From Chara braunii (Eukaryota; Streptophyta; Charophyceae; Charales; Characeae): a DNA stretch of 55,432 bases. The position numbers and the translations under genes were made by a program. Positions 1 through 10,551 of the stretch are shown piece after piece. The stretch lies in assembly GCA_003427395.1 (NCBI GenBank), contig BFEA01000141.1, positions 1,178,768-1,234,199 on the forward strand, read 5' to 3'. The notes below the pieces were generated by a model that was not told the DNA's origin, did no database searches, and saw only the letters and a program-made list of their open reading frames with translations. Each line of letters begins with the position of its first letter. Positions within the stretch are counted from its first letter, which is position 1.

Positions 1-545
1 CCCCCTCATCTGCATCTATGTCAGCTTCCTCTCCTTCTTCGGCTGGCGTCATCTACACACTTGTCTCTTCCACTGGCTGCATGTCCTCATTCCATCCCCA
101 CCTTTCCTCTGCAGCCATCTCTGCCTCTCACGTATCTCCCCCTGCACCTCCCTCCTCAGGAACCATGGCATCTTATCCCGCCACCTCCTCGACGTTAGTT
201 TCCATGGCAACCCCCTCATCGCCCCCCCCCCCACCCCCCCTTACACCCAGGACACAGAATGCCGAGCTCCAACGCCAGCTCACCCTGTCCCATGATCACA
301 TCCGCCAATTCCAAGGAGGTAAGCCCTTGCCTCCCCACCTCGCGGCACAGCCTGTTGCCCCTTTCATCTATCGACAGCATCAGACACAGGCCGCTGCGAT
401 ACATTTCACTCTCCCACCACCATCCACCACTCATGTGGGGGTTGGGAGTGCGACTTATCTACAAACATGAAGTCCAAAAATGTGTGTATGTGAAGAATAT
501 ACTAAGGAAATAGTAATTTGTAAAATTTTTGAGACTGTGTTTTTT
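1..545. other. C-rich flank, no recognised gene
   Basis: The segment is rich in C and CT runs. One plus-strand reading frame at 18-470 stays open for 150 codons, but it is mostly Ser/Pro/Thr and its composition follows the base bias. A possible splice donor (GGTAAG) lies near 318. It could be the end of an upstream exon, but I recognise no domain and do not call a gene. Confidence 0.4.
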
Positions 546-616
546 GGTCGGTAGGTGCATAGTAATTTTAGTACAATCTATGTGTCTAGCGTTGAAGTTG
601 TATGCACCTACCGACC
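546..616. repeat. 71-bp inverted-repeat hairpin, copy 1
   Basis: The arms GGTCGGTAGGTGCATA (546-561) and TATGCACCTACCGACC (601-616) are perfect 16-bp reverse complements around a 39-nt loop. Three more elements of exactly 71 bp with related arms lie at 5884, 6651 and 7016. This copy stands alone, 5.3 kb from the others, and its loop differs most. It resembles a minimal foldback element or MITE. No clear target-site duplication is visible at its edges. Confidence 0.85.
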
Positions 617-856
617 TTCCCTACGGAACACCTGTTTGAAAGCTCTGACTTCATTTTCAAAGGTTTTGTTATTTGGATGTTTCTCTGTCACAAATATATA
701 AAGACACAGTAACATGTATAATGAAAGAAGTGTTTGATACATTATCCGAAATGAACGATTTTTCAATAGGTTAATATTAATATGGTCGCGCTTGATGCAT
801 CCAGCCTTAAATCCGCCTCATCTCCCGATTTGTTTTCTTTTTTTTTTCCTCTCCCT

Positions 857-862
857 CACACA

Positions 863-917
<55 letters not shown>

Positions 918-931
918 ACACACACACACAC

Positions 932-974
<43 letters not shown>
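857..974. repeat. (CA)n microsatellite
   Basis: A long CA dinucleotide tract with CATA interruptions, lying in the presumed intron upstream of the Ulp1-like exon. Confidence 0.95.
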
Positions 975-978
<4 letters not shown>

Positions 979-1042
979 AGTACACAGTCACACGCACATA
1001 TACAAGTACACAGTCGATCTAATATATGACTTTCAATTTCAG

Positions 1043-2142
1043 GGATGTGCTGGAAAAAAGGATGAAGCGATAACACTCAACATATTGGAAGAAGGAAGAA
1101 GTGCTCTTTTCGAAGACGAGTGGTATGCAGATGCGTATGATATGTGTCCGCTCGGCGGGNATGGTTGGGGGCGCATGGGAGGACTGTGGGGATCCAGGCC
1201 AGAAACAAGGAAGAAGTATGAAGTGAACGTAGAGATGAACATTGTGAATCTTCTTCCTTGCAGTTTTGTCACTTCTATCGGAGAACGTCTAAGTTTTCAA
1301 GAGATCCATGTCGCACGTTTGAGAAATGAAAAATGGCTTCATGGAACTATGATTGATTTCATTTTGCAATCAAGTCTAATGGAAGCCGCATGTGTCACTG
1401 AACAAAGTCTTGTTTTTGTATGCTCTGAGATGTGGCATACAATCATCACAAATAAACAAGCAGTGGATACAAGGATTCGGGATTGCGGGCAAAGGTTGCC
1501 TGAAGGCCGNGNGAAAANTNTAGTTTTTTCGTNNAGGTNGAAGATTTGGGAAAACAAAATAGTNGTGGNGCCTGTTTGCCACGAGAACCACTGGACATTG
1601 TTGGTGATGGTGAATGTGGGGGATTTTGTGAAGGGAATCACGAAACAGGGCAAGAAAGGAGCGAGAGTCATCCATTTAAACTCGTTACGAAGTGCTGAGC
1701 TTTCCGATTGGAATCCGTTGCGTTGTTGAATTCGCGATGAGTTTTTGGTTTGCAATTCAGAAGGACGACGTCCCACATTGTCTGAGGAAAAAAAATCATG
1801 GAACACATGTAAAAAAATGTTCGGTGAAGATATGATTAATGTAGAATGTGCACAACAAGACAATGGGGACGATTGTGGACTGTACACATGCATTTATGGA
1901 CAAAAGATCATCAGACACTTTGCTGGGTTGACCTGTGCCGATCAGCTTACCGCAGATGGTATTGGGAACGTCATAAATGCTACAAAAGTCGACTCTTCTG
2001 TCATTTCAGAAAAACGGGTAAAGTGATAGAATACATAGCCAAGTATATCGCACTCGAGAAAAGTTTTGAAGAATCAAAGATAGTAGATATAGTGAAGAGA
2101 CTATCTTTTGGAGAGCTGGAGGAAGATTTTGAGACTCCATAA
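1043..2142 (+). pseudogene. Ulp1/SENP-like cysteine protease (C48) exon, interrupted
   Basis: The exon resembles the catalytic domain of the Ulp1/SENP family, which processes SUMO or removes it from targets; such domains are also carried by some plant transposons. A splice acceptor (TTTCAATTTCAG) ends at 1042. The catalytic His is in ENHWTLL (codon 1589-1591). The second triad position reads HLNSL, with Asn at 1679-1681 where Asp is usual. The oxyanion Gln lies in CAQQDNG (1853-1858) and the nucleophile in DCGLYTC (Cys codon 1874-1876). An in-frame TGA at 1727-1729 splits the domain; the downstream part is in the same frame. Another TGA at 2024-2026 closes the frame, and an open frame in a different phase runs on to 2142, by frameshift or by a donor at GGGTAAAG. 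About ten ambiguous bases lie at 1160-1569. The fold assignment is good; function is unlikely without the upstream exons and a readable stop. Confidence 0.8.
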
Positions 2143-3200
2143 GTGTATACTTATGGAGATTATAACGGTCAATTTTCATCGAGATCATAGAGTGACAAAT
2201 CATGAAGATGTATTTGCATGTGATTTGCGACAAACTTATTGGTCGTATTGCGAACAGTGGTAGGACAAGAGTTGTCAGTTCTCGACGCAAATATCGTGAT
2301 CATCGATTTGAAATTTGATAACAGTCTTCAATTCGTAAGGTAGTTGTCATAGTGTTTGTGGTTGAGTGCATTGCATTTTTTTCGAATGTTGTATTGCATA
2401 TTGTCATATAAGATTGAATGACTTAGATACGGAACATACTTTTACGTAGATGAAGAAAGTTGAATAAGGGGGTGTCGACAATCAATGTGTGACTTCTATT
2501 CTCGTTTTTTACTACAAGTTGTTGAACATCTTCAAGATAACGACACTTTGACTAAAAATATTTGTGGTGCTTGTAATGTTCATAAAATTTTAAACTATCC
2601 ATGTGTGAATAGTTTTATACTTTGCATACTTTAAATTTTACCATTACATTTACAACAAAATTATGTTACTGAAAAATAACTTTAGAAGGTGTTTCTCATA
2701 CTTGTAATATTAAAAAATAATTTTAAAAGATATGCATAATCTGTCTTGTAAGATCTATATAATTTTCATACATATATGCATCAAATTTATATATTTTGTT
2801 TATAAAATTATTCAAATGTACATAATACATGCATAAAATGTTAGAAGGACTCGACTATAAACGGAAAACAACAAGAAAGTATTATTTTAAATCCATAAAA
2901 TTTTAAATTCAACAAATTCCTTAAAATATGATTCTATTTTTTTCAAACAACATGAAGTGTATATGAAGATACTTACTTTATTTCTCTGCACGCTCGATTT
3001 GCACAGAAGATTAATAGCAGTGTTGCATGTAACAAGTATATGGTTCGATCTCACGGTTGATTGAACTCTTCAGTACAGATGGTATCGAAAGAAAAATACG
3101 AGGATATATGTAGGAGACGGAGAGAGCGTCATGACAACATTGACATGCATGCGAGACAAGCAAAAAAAGGCAACAAGAAAGAATTTGGAGTGAAGATGAA
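2143..3200. other. AT-rich intergenic region
   Basis: Strongly AT-rich DNA with no frame of convincing composition and no recognised RNA gene. It separates the protease exon from the next plus-strand gene. Confidence 0.6.
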
Positions 3201-4922
3201 ATGCAGTGCGTAGGAAAAGAAGGAAATAGTGGACAAAGAAAGAGGGACGATGTATATCGACCGTTGTTGAGAAAGACGTCAACACCGAGGACCACGGAAC
3301 ACATAAGTGAGGCATCTGTCACATCAACACTCACAAAAAATGTTCGTCGGAAAAAAAATGTTGACATTCTGAAGGCACCCAGCAAGATAAAAAAGAAGTG
3401 TATGAATGATGATCCTCACACACTAAGGAAGACACATTTGAAGAAGGTGTACGATGATCATCGTGAAAAGAGAAAAAAAAACGGGTAGAGATAATGAATT
3501 TTTTTTTTCTGAAATCAAGACAGGAAGAAATGAAGTGAAAAAAAGAGGAGACACTGCATACGATGAAGAAAGAACGAAAAGTTATGCGGAGCAAAATCGT
3601 ACAAAGAAGCCAAGGTATGAAGACGAAGAAGACAATGATCAATTTTGCGAAATGGATGCAAACGATGAGCAAGCGGAGAAATCGCAGGGGTCGGAGGACA
3701 CACCCGACAACAAGGAGGAGTCCAAATCTGCAGTCGATTGGGATGACGAAGGAGAGGACGAAGATGTTGACAAAGACGAACACATTCAGGACGAGGATGA
3801 AGAGGATAACTGTGGACTTACCAAGAACGTTCGATCATCCAAAAGAGGTATAGATACATTTTCACGAACCAGTGTAGTGTTCTTCAATGTATAGGCATGG
3901 TTTATGTAGTATATTAAAGATGTGATATCAACGAGAAAAAAAAAACGACTATCGGTGCTGACGTTGTTCGTTTTCATTGGTGTCTCGTTTTGTTTCGCTA
4001 TGAAATGTGGATATTTATTTTTGCAGGACAACAAAATTGTAAAACAAGAAAGGTATACAAGAAAGAAGGCTTGGAGAAGAACGATGTGACCACGACAAAA
4101 ACAAACCTGTTATCACAAAAGAAAAGAAAAGACATAATATTTAAGTCCGTTGCGAAGACATATGTGTATATGTCTGCGGACGATTGTACTTTCTACCCGA
4201 AAGAGGAGCATTTTCTTCAACCAGTATTGACCACGACCAACCAAGTCGGTAGTTGGGCAATGGAAAGGATTAAAATATATATAGAAAAATGCGGGGTATG
4301 ACAAATATTCGTCGAATGCAACAGAGTAATGACAACTACCAGGGGGAAAATCTCATGGAATTTGAAACATGAATTTTGGGCTGCGAAAGGATATCCTCTT
4401 ATAAAGAGGGGCCAAACCGACAGACATGATGTGACAAGAAGGCAATTGAAACAAGAAATGTCCAAGAATACGACGTGGAGGTGTAACGGCAGAGAACCAT
4501 GGGGCGATTCAGCGTTCCAGAAAGCGCTTATAAAGATATTTCAACATGCAAGGAAAGAAGAAGGGGTGAGAGTATCTCTCCAACAACTTGCATTTGCTGA
4601 AATGATAATAAGGAACGGTGTGCTACAATGTCGACAGACGACATCCTTGAGCGACAAAATTACCGAATTGGCCGCCATTAAAAAAAACATCATTAAATCG
4701 GTTCAATCACGGGACGTTGTTGTCAAATTTAACATTTTCAATCTGGACCGTTCAACATCCGTTGCAAGCAACGCTTTCCTTGTTTTCAAAGAGGGACAGT
4801 CAGCGTCGCAAGAAAATGACGTTTGTGACTCTCTCTTCATCAATGAGGATTACTCATTCAGCACCATGGTTCTTATGTGCCGTTCGTCGGAACGTAGGAA
4901 TGGAATGCAGGCAAAGCACTAA
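3201..4922 (+). CDS. Hypothetical charged protein, at least two exons, possibly decayed
   Basis: I do not recognise the family. The first part (3201-3488, continuing in another frame at 3454-3847) is rich in Lys/Arg, then very acidic, with Asp/Glu runs at about 3610-3825, like many nuclear linker regions. A donor AG|GTATAG at 3848 and an acceptor TTTTTGCAG ending at 4026 define a plausible 179-bp intron. The second exon reads through a globular stretch (about 4027-4298, containing YVYMSADDCTFYPKEEHF), meets an in-frame TGA at 4299-4301, and continues in the same frame to 4919 with normal-looking composition (for example NLKHEFWAAKGYP). The stop may be real, with a decayed tail, or may lie in an unrecognised short intron. 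It shares strand with the Ulp1-like exon upstream, so both could belong to one old transposon, but no transposase is visible. Confidence 0.45.
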
Positions 4923-5740
4923 TTTAGATGTTTAGGTACTCAAGTTCGTCAATTTTGTAACTGTATATCATCAAGATTTTGTACATTAGGGTCTGTCCAC
5001 ATGTTCGGTAAATAAAGATAGGAGATCATTAGAGAGAACATAATGCCTACAGGAACTTAAAGTGCATATCACAACATTCTCACAACTTTAGAAGTTTGAT
5101 TTTGGTGAGGAAGAGGACGGGATACACTACTAACGCCCTTGTATCAATTTTTTTAATGTTTTGTAGTTGTATCTATGGACAAACTTTGTATGAAGAGGTC
5201 GATACTATAAATCATTTGTATGTCAGATGATGTTGCAATTGAATTAGCTCATCACTTCATTTCATGGAATGTAGGATGACGGTTTTCTGATGGTCGGGTC
5301 AAACTTTTGAATTTCATGATCGACATTTTGTGTAAAAAGATAAAGGCAGCATATAACATTCTATATTTTTTATATATGCATAAATATACGTAATTTGTTG
5401 GACATTAGATCCTTATGTTTGTTCTAACGAGGTGATTCAAACATCGGAGGGATGGACAATGATATTGGCAGCACTGATAACATGTCATACGTACTTAAAA
5501 TTCATGCATGTTTATAAGATCAATCACTCTATCTTCAATGTTGTTAGATATTTTTATGTGACACATATCATATATTTTGGAAAAATTCGATATTCACAGT
5601 CGTTGGGAATATGAACGGTGAAATGCAAAACAAAATTTCAGATGTATGTTTTTCTATTAGTGGGTTGTGATTTTTCTAACTTTGTGGTTATAAAATTGAA
5701 CAGAGCTAGTAATTTTCATAACATCGAAAATTTCAAAGGC
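4923..5740. other. AT-rich region without recognised features
   Basis: No open frame of note. A short ATG frame at 5432-5614 matches random AT-rich expectation. Confidence 0.55.
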
Positions 5741-5769
5741 AGAGAGAGAGAGAGAGCGAGCGAGCGAGC

Positions 5770-5839
<70 letters not shown>

Positions 5840-5840
5840 C
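5741..5840. repeat. (GA)n microsatellite leading into repeat unit A
   Basis: About 100 bp of GA dinucleotides with a few GAGC variants. It directly abuts the repeat core that starts at 5841. Confidence 0.95.
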
Positions 5841-6112
5841 ATTCAATATTGCTTTCCTAAAATCACAAAATAAACAAAGTGGTGGTCGGTAGGTGCATAA
5901 AAATTTTCCTTTGCATAGTATGATTGTCTTTGTTTTACTACGCACCTACCGACCACTTTTCATTTTCTTTTTGGAAGACATCTTATGTTTTTTCTTGTAA
6001 GATATATACGCCTCATGATGACTCCGACGAAATAGTTTGTCACAGTCCCTCGTTTGTTGTTATTTTCTCCCTTTACGCCCACGGTTTACCAGACAACTCT
6101 GTTTAACTATAT
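5841..6112 (+). repeat. Hairpin/hammerhead-like repeat core, unit A
   Basis: First of three related cores. It begins ATTCAATATTG, contains hairpin copy 2, then a shared TTTTTCTTGTAAGATATAT segment, a damaged hammerhead-like motif (6012-6033, keeping ACTCCGACGAAA), and a shared tail ending ACAACTCTGTTT. A TA tract follows. It is the most diverged of the three; part of the stem-II region of the ribozyme-like motif has been lost. Confidence 0.8.
5884..5954. repeat. 71-bp inverted-repeat hairpin, copy 2
   Basis: Arms at 5884-5899 and 5939-5954 are complementary at 15 of 16 positions. The loop shares TTGTCTTTGTTTTACTA with copies 3 and 4. It lies inside repeat unit A. Confidence 0.85.
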
Positions 6113-6318
6113 ATTTATATATATATATATATATACACACACATATAGATATACACACACACATATATATATATACATACATACTATTTGTGATGATATA
6201 TATATATATATACACATATATATATGCATATATATATGCATATATATATACATATATATTTACAGAGATAGAGAGAGAGAAAGAGAGAGAAAGAGCGAGG
6301 GAGAGAGAGAAAGATAAA
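6113..6318. repeat. (TA)n, (CA)n and (GA)n compound microsatellite
   Basis: A mixed TA/CATA tract (about 6113-6262) followed by a GA tract (about 6266-6315). The order core, TA tract, GA tract recurs after units B and C. Confidence 0.9.
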
Positions 6319-6650
6319 TAAACAGAGATAAACACATCCAAAGATTCCAAACGCAAAAATTGATAAAAAATGTGTCATCACATCGAAATGAAGCATATTT
6401 TTTATTACTCATTGTGTATGCGCTTTCATGTCATTTTGTTTTATCATGTTACCCAAGCTAAACAGAATTACGTTGCAGAGTACATACATGTCGATAACTA
6501 TTCTTGACAACGCAAAAACCTTCATGGTTTTCCACGTACAGAAACGAAAGTTTACAAAAACGAGGTTTTCAATTTTGAGAGAGAGAGAGAGAGGTAGAGA
6601 GTTATGTATTCAATATTGTTTTCCTAACATCGCACAACGAACACAGTGGT

Positions 6651-6721
6651 GGTCGATAGGCGCATATGAATTTGCCTTTGCAAATATTGATTGTCTTTGT
6701 TTTACTGTACACCTACCTACC
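6651..6721. repeat. 71-bp inverted-repeat hairpin, copy 3 (diverged)
   Basis: Same position in its unit and same 71-bp length as the other copies, but only about 11 of 16 arm positions still pair (GGTCGATAGGCGCATA against TGTACACCTACCTACC). Confidence 0.7.
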
Positions 6722-6774
6722 ATTGTCCATTTTCGTATTCAACGACATCTCAAGTTTTTTCTTGTAAGATATAT

Positions 6775-6811
6775 CAGCCTCCTAATGAGTAGGTGAAAGT
6801 TCGACGAAAAA
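6775..6811 (+). ncRNA. Hammerhead-ribozyme-like relic, unit B
   Basis: Has CTAATGA in place of CTGATGA (6782-6788), a stem II of which four of five pairs remain (6789-6793 with 6801-6805, counting one G-U), then GAAA at 6806-6809. No matching stem III is evident, so I read it as an inactive descendant of the motif seen intact at 18161-18215. Confidence 0.45.
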
Positions 6812-7015
6812 GTGACCCCACTTTCGCCCTACTCGTTTGTTGTCCTTTTCTCTCTCTCTGCCTCCGACCCAGGACAACTCTGTTTGACTGTATATATACA
6901 TATATATATAATATATATATATATGTATATATATACCTACAAAGAGAGAGATTCTCGGAGAGAGAGGTATATATTCAATATTATTTTCCTAAGATCGCAC
7001 AACAAACAAAGTGGT

Positions 7016-7086
7016 GGTCGGTAGGTGCATACGAATTTGCCTTTGCAAATATTGATTGTCTTTGTTTTACTATGCACCTACCGACC
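7016..7086. repeat. 71-bp inverted-repeat hairpin, copy 4
   Basis: Perfect 16-bp arms (7016-7031 with 7071-7086), identical to those of copy 1. The T/A just outside adds a 17th pair. Confidence 0.85.
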
Positions 7087-7136
7087 ATTGTCCATTTTCT
7101 TATCCAATGACCTTTCATTTTTTTTTTTGTAAGATA

Positions 7137-7176
7137 TATCAGTCTCCTGATGAGCAGGTGAAAGTCCGACGAAAAC
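7137..7176 (+). ncRNA. Hammerhead-ribozyme-like relic, unit C
   Basis: CTGATGA at 7147-7153 is intact and GAAA follows at 7171-7174. Stem II (7154-7158 with 7166-7170) keeps three of five pairs. Stem III is not convincing. It is homologous in layout to unit B and to the intact motif at 18161-18215. Confidence 0.45.
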
Positions 7177-7258
7177 GTGACCCCGCTTTCGGTGGCGACT
7201 CGTTTGTTGTCCTTTTCTCCTTCTCTACCTCCAACCCAGGACAACTCTGTTTGAATGT

Positions 7259-7349
7259 ATATATATATATATATAGTCATATATATATATAATATTATAT
7301 ATATACATATATATATACATATATATATATATAGTCATATATATATATA

Positions 7350-7433
<84 letters not shown>

Positions 7434-7462
7434 GAGAGGGGGCGAGAGAGAGAGAGAGAGGG
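7259..7462. repeat. (TA)n then (GA)n microsatellite
   Basis: About 170 bp of TA repeats with two ATAGTC interruptions, then a GA tract at 7431-7462. Confidence 0.95.
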
Positions 7463-7920
7463 ACAAAGAAAGAAATAGACAGCCTACTATGCATGAAAAA
7501 GAAACACCGTTAAGGGTAAAAAAAAAAAAATTGGAGCTGGAAAAATTTCGGATACATGACATCAATGCGGACTACACATCGAAAACAATTTATCCCACTC
7601 TTAAAATAATTCATATATATAATTAGTTTAACCAATTTTCACCTGTTTTTTTGCATAATTTTGCAACATCACCACCAACACAGGGTTTCAACAGATGGGA
7701 GAGAAGATAAACAGTTGATGAACTGTTTGTAAACAGTTAAAAAAGGGTCAAACGATGAGATTCGTTTGGATCCTTGATTCTAGGTATAGGTTAAACCCCT
7801 TCATGATTATCATCATGAACATGATGATAAATAATTTATAAACTGATTAAAATCTGATGTTATACACAAAGGTCCCCGTTAAACTTTAGTGTTAACACAC
7901 TCTTTTTTTTCTGTTGCACA
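7463..7920. other. No recognised feature
   Basis: AT-rich spacer between the microsatellite array and the dispersed repeat. No supported gene. Confidence 0.5.
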
Positions 7921-8343
7921 TACCCTCCTTCGTCCAGATCTGAGTTTAATTCTGTGTAGATCCGGGGTAGAATGACGGTCCCCTGAAGTTGCGGCCCTGG
8001 TTTCCGCCCATCTCCCCCACCTTCGACTGCCGCCGTCCGCGAGGTCCCCACCCTTTTTGAAAGTCAAATTATCGGTTTTTCGTAGTCAACTCCGAGCCCT
8101 CACAGGCGCGCCCTCTTTCAGAGTTTTTCATGGCTCGCCAAAAAGTCCGACGGTGATCCTCGATTCCTTACCCATGGGGTCAAAATGACGGTTAGTATGA
8201 AAACCCGGATGCCCGAGGTCATCCACAAACACCATGTCCACACGCACGCATACGTCAAAACCAAGCAAAAACAACAAAAAAAGAAAAAAATGGTATTAAT
8301 TTCAAAGAAAAAAAACCTTCGGCTGGTAGACAGTCGCCCGACA
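7921..8343. repeat. Dispersed repeat family R1, copy 1
   Basis: Starts TACCCTCCTTCGTCC and ends GGCTGGTAGACAG. It aligns with 30034-30520 at high identity apart from about 65 bp present only in the other copy (about 30299-30364). It is probably part of a transposon terminus or UTR; no coding capacity is seen. Confidence 0.9.
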
Positions 8344-8789
8344 ACCAGCCCACATCTCAATTATCGTCGTCCCCGGCGAGCTTCTCTTACGATTCTTTCT
8401 TTTAACCGTTGCCCTATACCCAATGTTTACCTTTGAAGTGTATTTCTCGTTTCATCCCATTCCCTTGGTTAAATTAACCCCCATTGTCTAGTCACGGCGC
8501 CATCCTTTCCTTTAACCCCACCTTTAAACTATGGTACACGACCCACAATACATTCCTCCCTTTGGATCCATAGGACCCTCACGACCCCTGTCGCTCTAAC
8601 TATGGTACATTCTTGCTTCTCTACTATGGTACAATTTCCCTTTTTGACTCATCATCCTTCTCAGAACATGCCTTTCTAACTGTGGTACAATATTCCCCAA
8701 GCGACTCTATGTCCGTCCTCGTTTTCTCATCCTCTTCTCGCGTCTCTCCCTCTTTCGTTTTCTCTTTTCTCTCTCCCGTTTGATTCTCA
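8344..8789. other. 3' flank of the Gypsy element with a recurring ACTATGGTACA motif
   Basis: The motif ACT(A/G)TGGTACA occurs at 8528, 8599, 8623 and 8679. The block lies downstream of the integrase reading frame on the minus strand, where an LTR would be expected, but I cannot find its matching partner upstream. Confidence 0.4.
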
Positions 8790-8952
8790 AGGCTTTCCTT
8801 GAGGCGTTCCTTCTTTCTCTTAGCCTGCGTTTTCCTAACCGGTCGGTGTCACCGTCATCCTCTCTAGGTCGTTTCTTTTTCCTAGGGGTCTTTGGAAGCG
8901 AAGGCTTCCGAACCTTGTATCCCTTCTTCGGCGGGCGAGACGAGGCCCCTTG

Positions 8953-9390
8953 TCAGGAGGTCTCCCCCTTTTCGTGGGTGATGGTCAATTTTTTGTCAAG
9001 CGCTTCCTTCCCTTTTCGTTGTGGCTCCTCCCCAAGAGTCCCTCTCGATCGGAAGAATTTGAGGCGAGCTCCTGCGACAGGGTCTCGCAGCTTGGTCCCG
9101 TCCAATTCGGTGAGCATGTAAGCCCCCCCATCCAATCTCTTTAGGATTCTATAGGGCCCCATCCATCGGTTAGCTAACTTCCGGCTCCAGGTCTTCTCTA
9201 CCAACGAATCGTACATTAAGACTAGGTCGTTAATCCCTATCAGCGTTGGTCGGACCTGCAGATTTTTGTCCCACCTTTCCTTCTCTTTCACCCTCTCTTT
9301 CTCGATATTAGCCCCCGCTTCGGTCAGCCCGGCATCTAAATTCTCAGCTATCTGCTGTATGCGAGCCTCTAACAATTCCCCCCTGGTCAT
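8953..9390 (-). pseudogene. Integrase C-terminal domain (GPY-type)
   Basis: An open segment of about 145 residues. Its middle contains RWMGPYRILKRL, the GPY motif typical of the Ty3/Gypsy integrase C-terminus, which helps bind DNA and select targets. The segment then ends in a Lys/Glu-rich tail. It follows directly on the integrase core piece upstream on the same strand but is broken from it by a stop or frameshift near 9391-9400. Confidence 0.8.
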
Positions 9391-9399
9391 GTTGGTCTT

Positions 9400-10137
9400 C
9401 TACGAGACACTCGTCCAAGTGTCGACGTGGAACTCGATGGGTAGGGGACAATGCCTACCGAACCAAAGGGTGTAAGGAGGGTACCCCGTACTGGATTTGA
9501 TCGTGATGTTATCGGCCCAAACCGCGTACCGCAAATACTTCGGCCATTGTTTCGCGCGATCCTTGCACCATTTTGCTAGAGTGTTCACAAGCGTTTGGTG
9601 ACCCCGTTCTACCGACGCATTGCTTTGGGGGTGGTAAGCGGTCGTATATGCCGCCCTTATCCCCGCCTTCTCTAATAACACCTTGACCTTCTGGCTCAAG
9701 AATTCTGCCCCCTATCCATGACTATCCTCCCGACACACCTGTACTGCGCGATGTACTCGAGGAGAAAGTCACTTACCTCTTCGGTCGTTTTCTTCTTAAT
9801 GGCCTTAGCTTCTACGAACCTGGTGAGATCATAGCGGGCGTTGATTATATACCGAAGCCCGCTGACTCCTTTTGGCATAGTCACTAAGTCCACATGGACC
9901 TTCTCACCCGGAACGGTGGGGAGCGATGGAACTAGGGGCTCTTCGTATCAAACCGTCGCCCTCTTTTGGCAAGCCTCACACGTTGAGCAGTACTTCTCGA
10001 CTTCCGTGTACTGCCCGTCCCACCAATAGAGCCTACGGACCTCATCGAAAGTACCCTTTACCCCCCTATGGCCTCCAACGACCCCGTCGTGTAGTTCCTC
10101 TATGACCTCCCTTTTTTCCTCCAGATCGTACAGACCC
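9400..10137 (-). pseudogene. Integrase zinc finger and catalytic core
   Basis: The HHCC-type zinc-binding module is visible at about 10110-9950: HDGVVGGHRG, then YCSTCEACQK. An in-frame TGA follows it. The core continues with MDLVTMPKG (9893 downward, first catalytic Asp) and VMDRGQNS (second Asp, where DRG is usual). After a frame change at about 9699 comes AYHPQSNASVERGHQTL, holding the catalytic Glu. The three acidic residues of the DD35E triad are therefore still present but lie in pieces. Its role would be to insert the cDNA into the host chromosome. Confidence 0.8.
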
Positions 10138-10512
10138 TCATGGGAATTGCAAACTTGGTGGTCTCTTAAAGAGATGGCCTCCTCGCAGACAATATCCCAG
10201 CGCCTCTTGCTGGATTCTTTCGGTCCCCGTTTCCCTACCGGCTAAATACAGTCCTATGTCCCGGTACTTCCCGTCGTAGAGATTAGCGAGGAAGGTCCTC
10301 AGGGCCCCTTCCTCTTCCCGGCTGCTCACCGCCACTTGCGCCCTATTAGCGGCGACTTTCATTACCTCTTCTTTGGCCATCGTTACCGCCTCTTCCTTAA
10401 GCCTCGGTAGGTCCTCTTCACGAACCGAAAGCAGGGACAAACCGTCCGCAACCTGGTTTTTGGCCCCCGATACCCTCTCGACCCTATAATCATAAAGCCT
10501 AATATGTATCAT
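10138..10512 (-). pseudogene. RNase H end and connection to integrase
   Basis: Contains GAKNQVADGLS, the last RNase H motif in Ty3/Gypsy pol, followed by a charged linker. It is in the same frame as the RT piece upstream but separated by a TAA (about 10552-10554) and a TGA (10513-10515). Confidence 0.75.
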
Positions 10513-10551
10513 CCATCAGGCGATGGTCGGATCGGTCAACGAGAAATTTTT

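Larger units (their letters stand above)
6608..6896 (+). repeat. Hairpin/hammerhead-like repeat core, unit B
   Basis: Second core, starting ATTCAATATTG after a GA tract at 6579-6600 and ending before a TA tract at about 6890. It contains hairpin copy 3 (6651-6721) and an eroded hammerhead-like motif. It aligns along its whole length with unit C at 6973-7258. Confidence 0.85.
6973..7258 (+). repeat. Hairpin/hammerhead-like repeat core, unit C
   Basis: Third core, preceded by a short GA tract (6941-6968) and followed by a TA tract from 7258. It holds hairpin copy 4 and a hammerhead-like motif with an intact CTGATGAG. Units B and C are only 76 bp apart and form a tandem pair. Confidence 0.85.

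Noticed and set aside
5741-7462. CRISPR-like array, because spaced similar repeats occur
   Set aside because: Repeat cores are ~280 bp, spacers are microsatellites, and the setting is eukaryotic.
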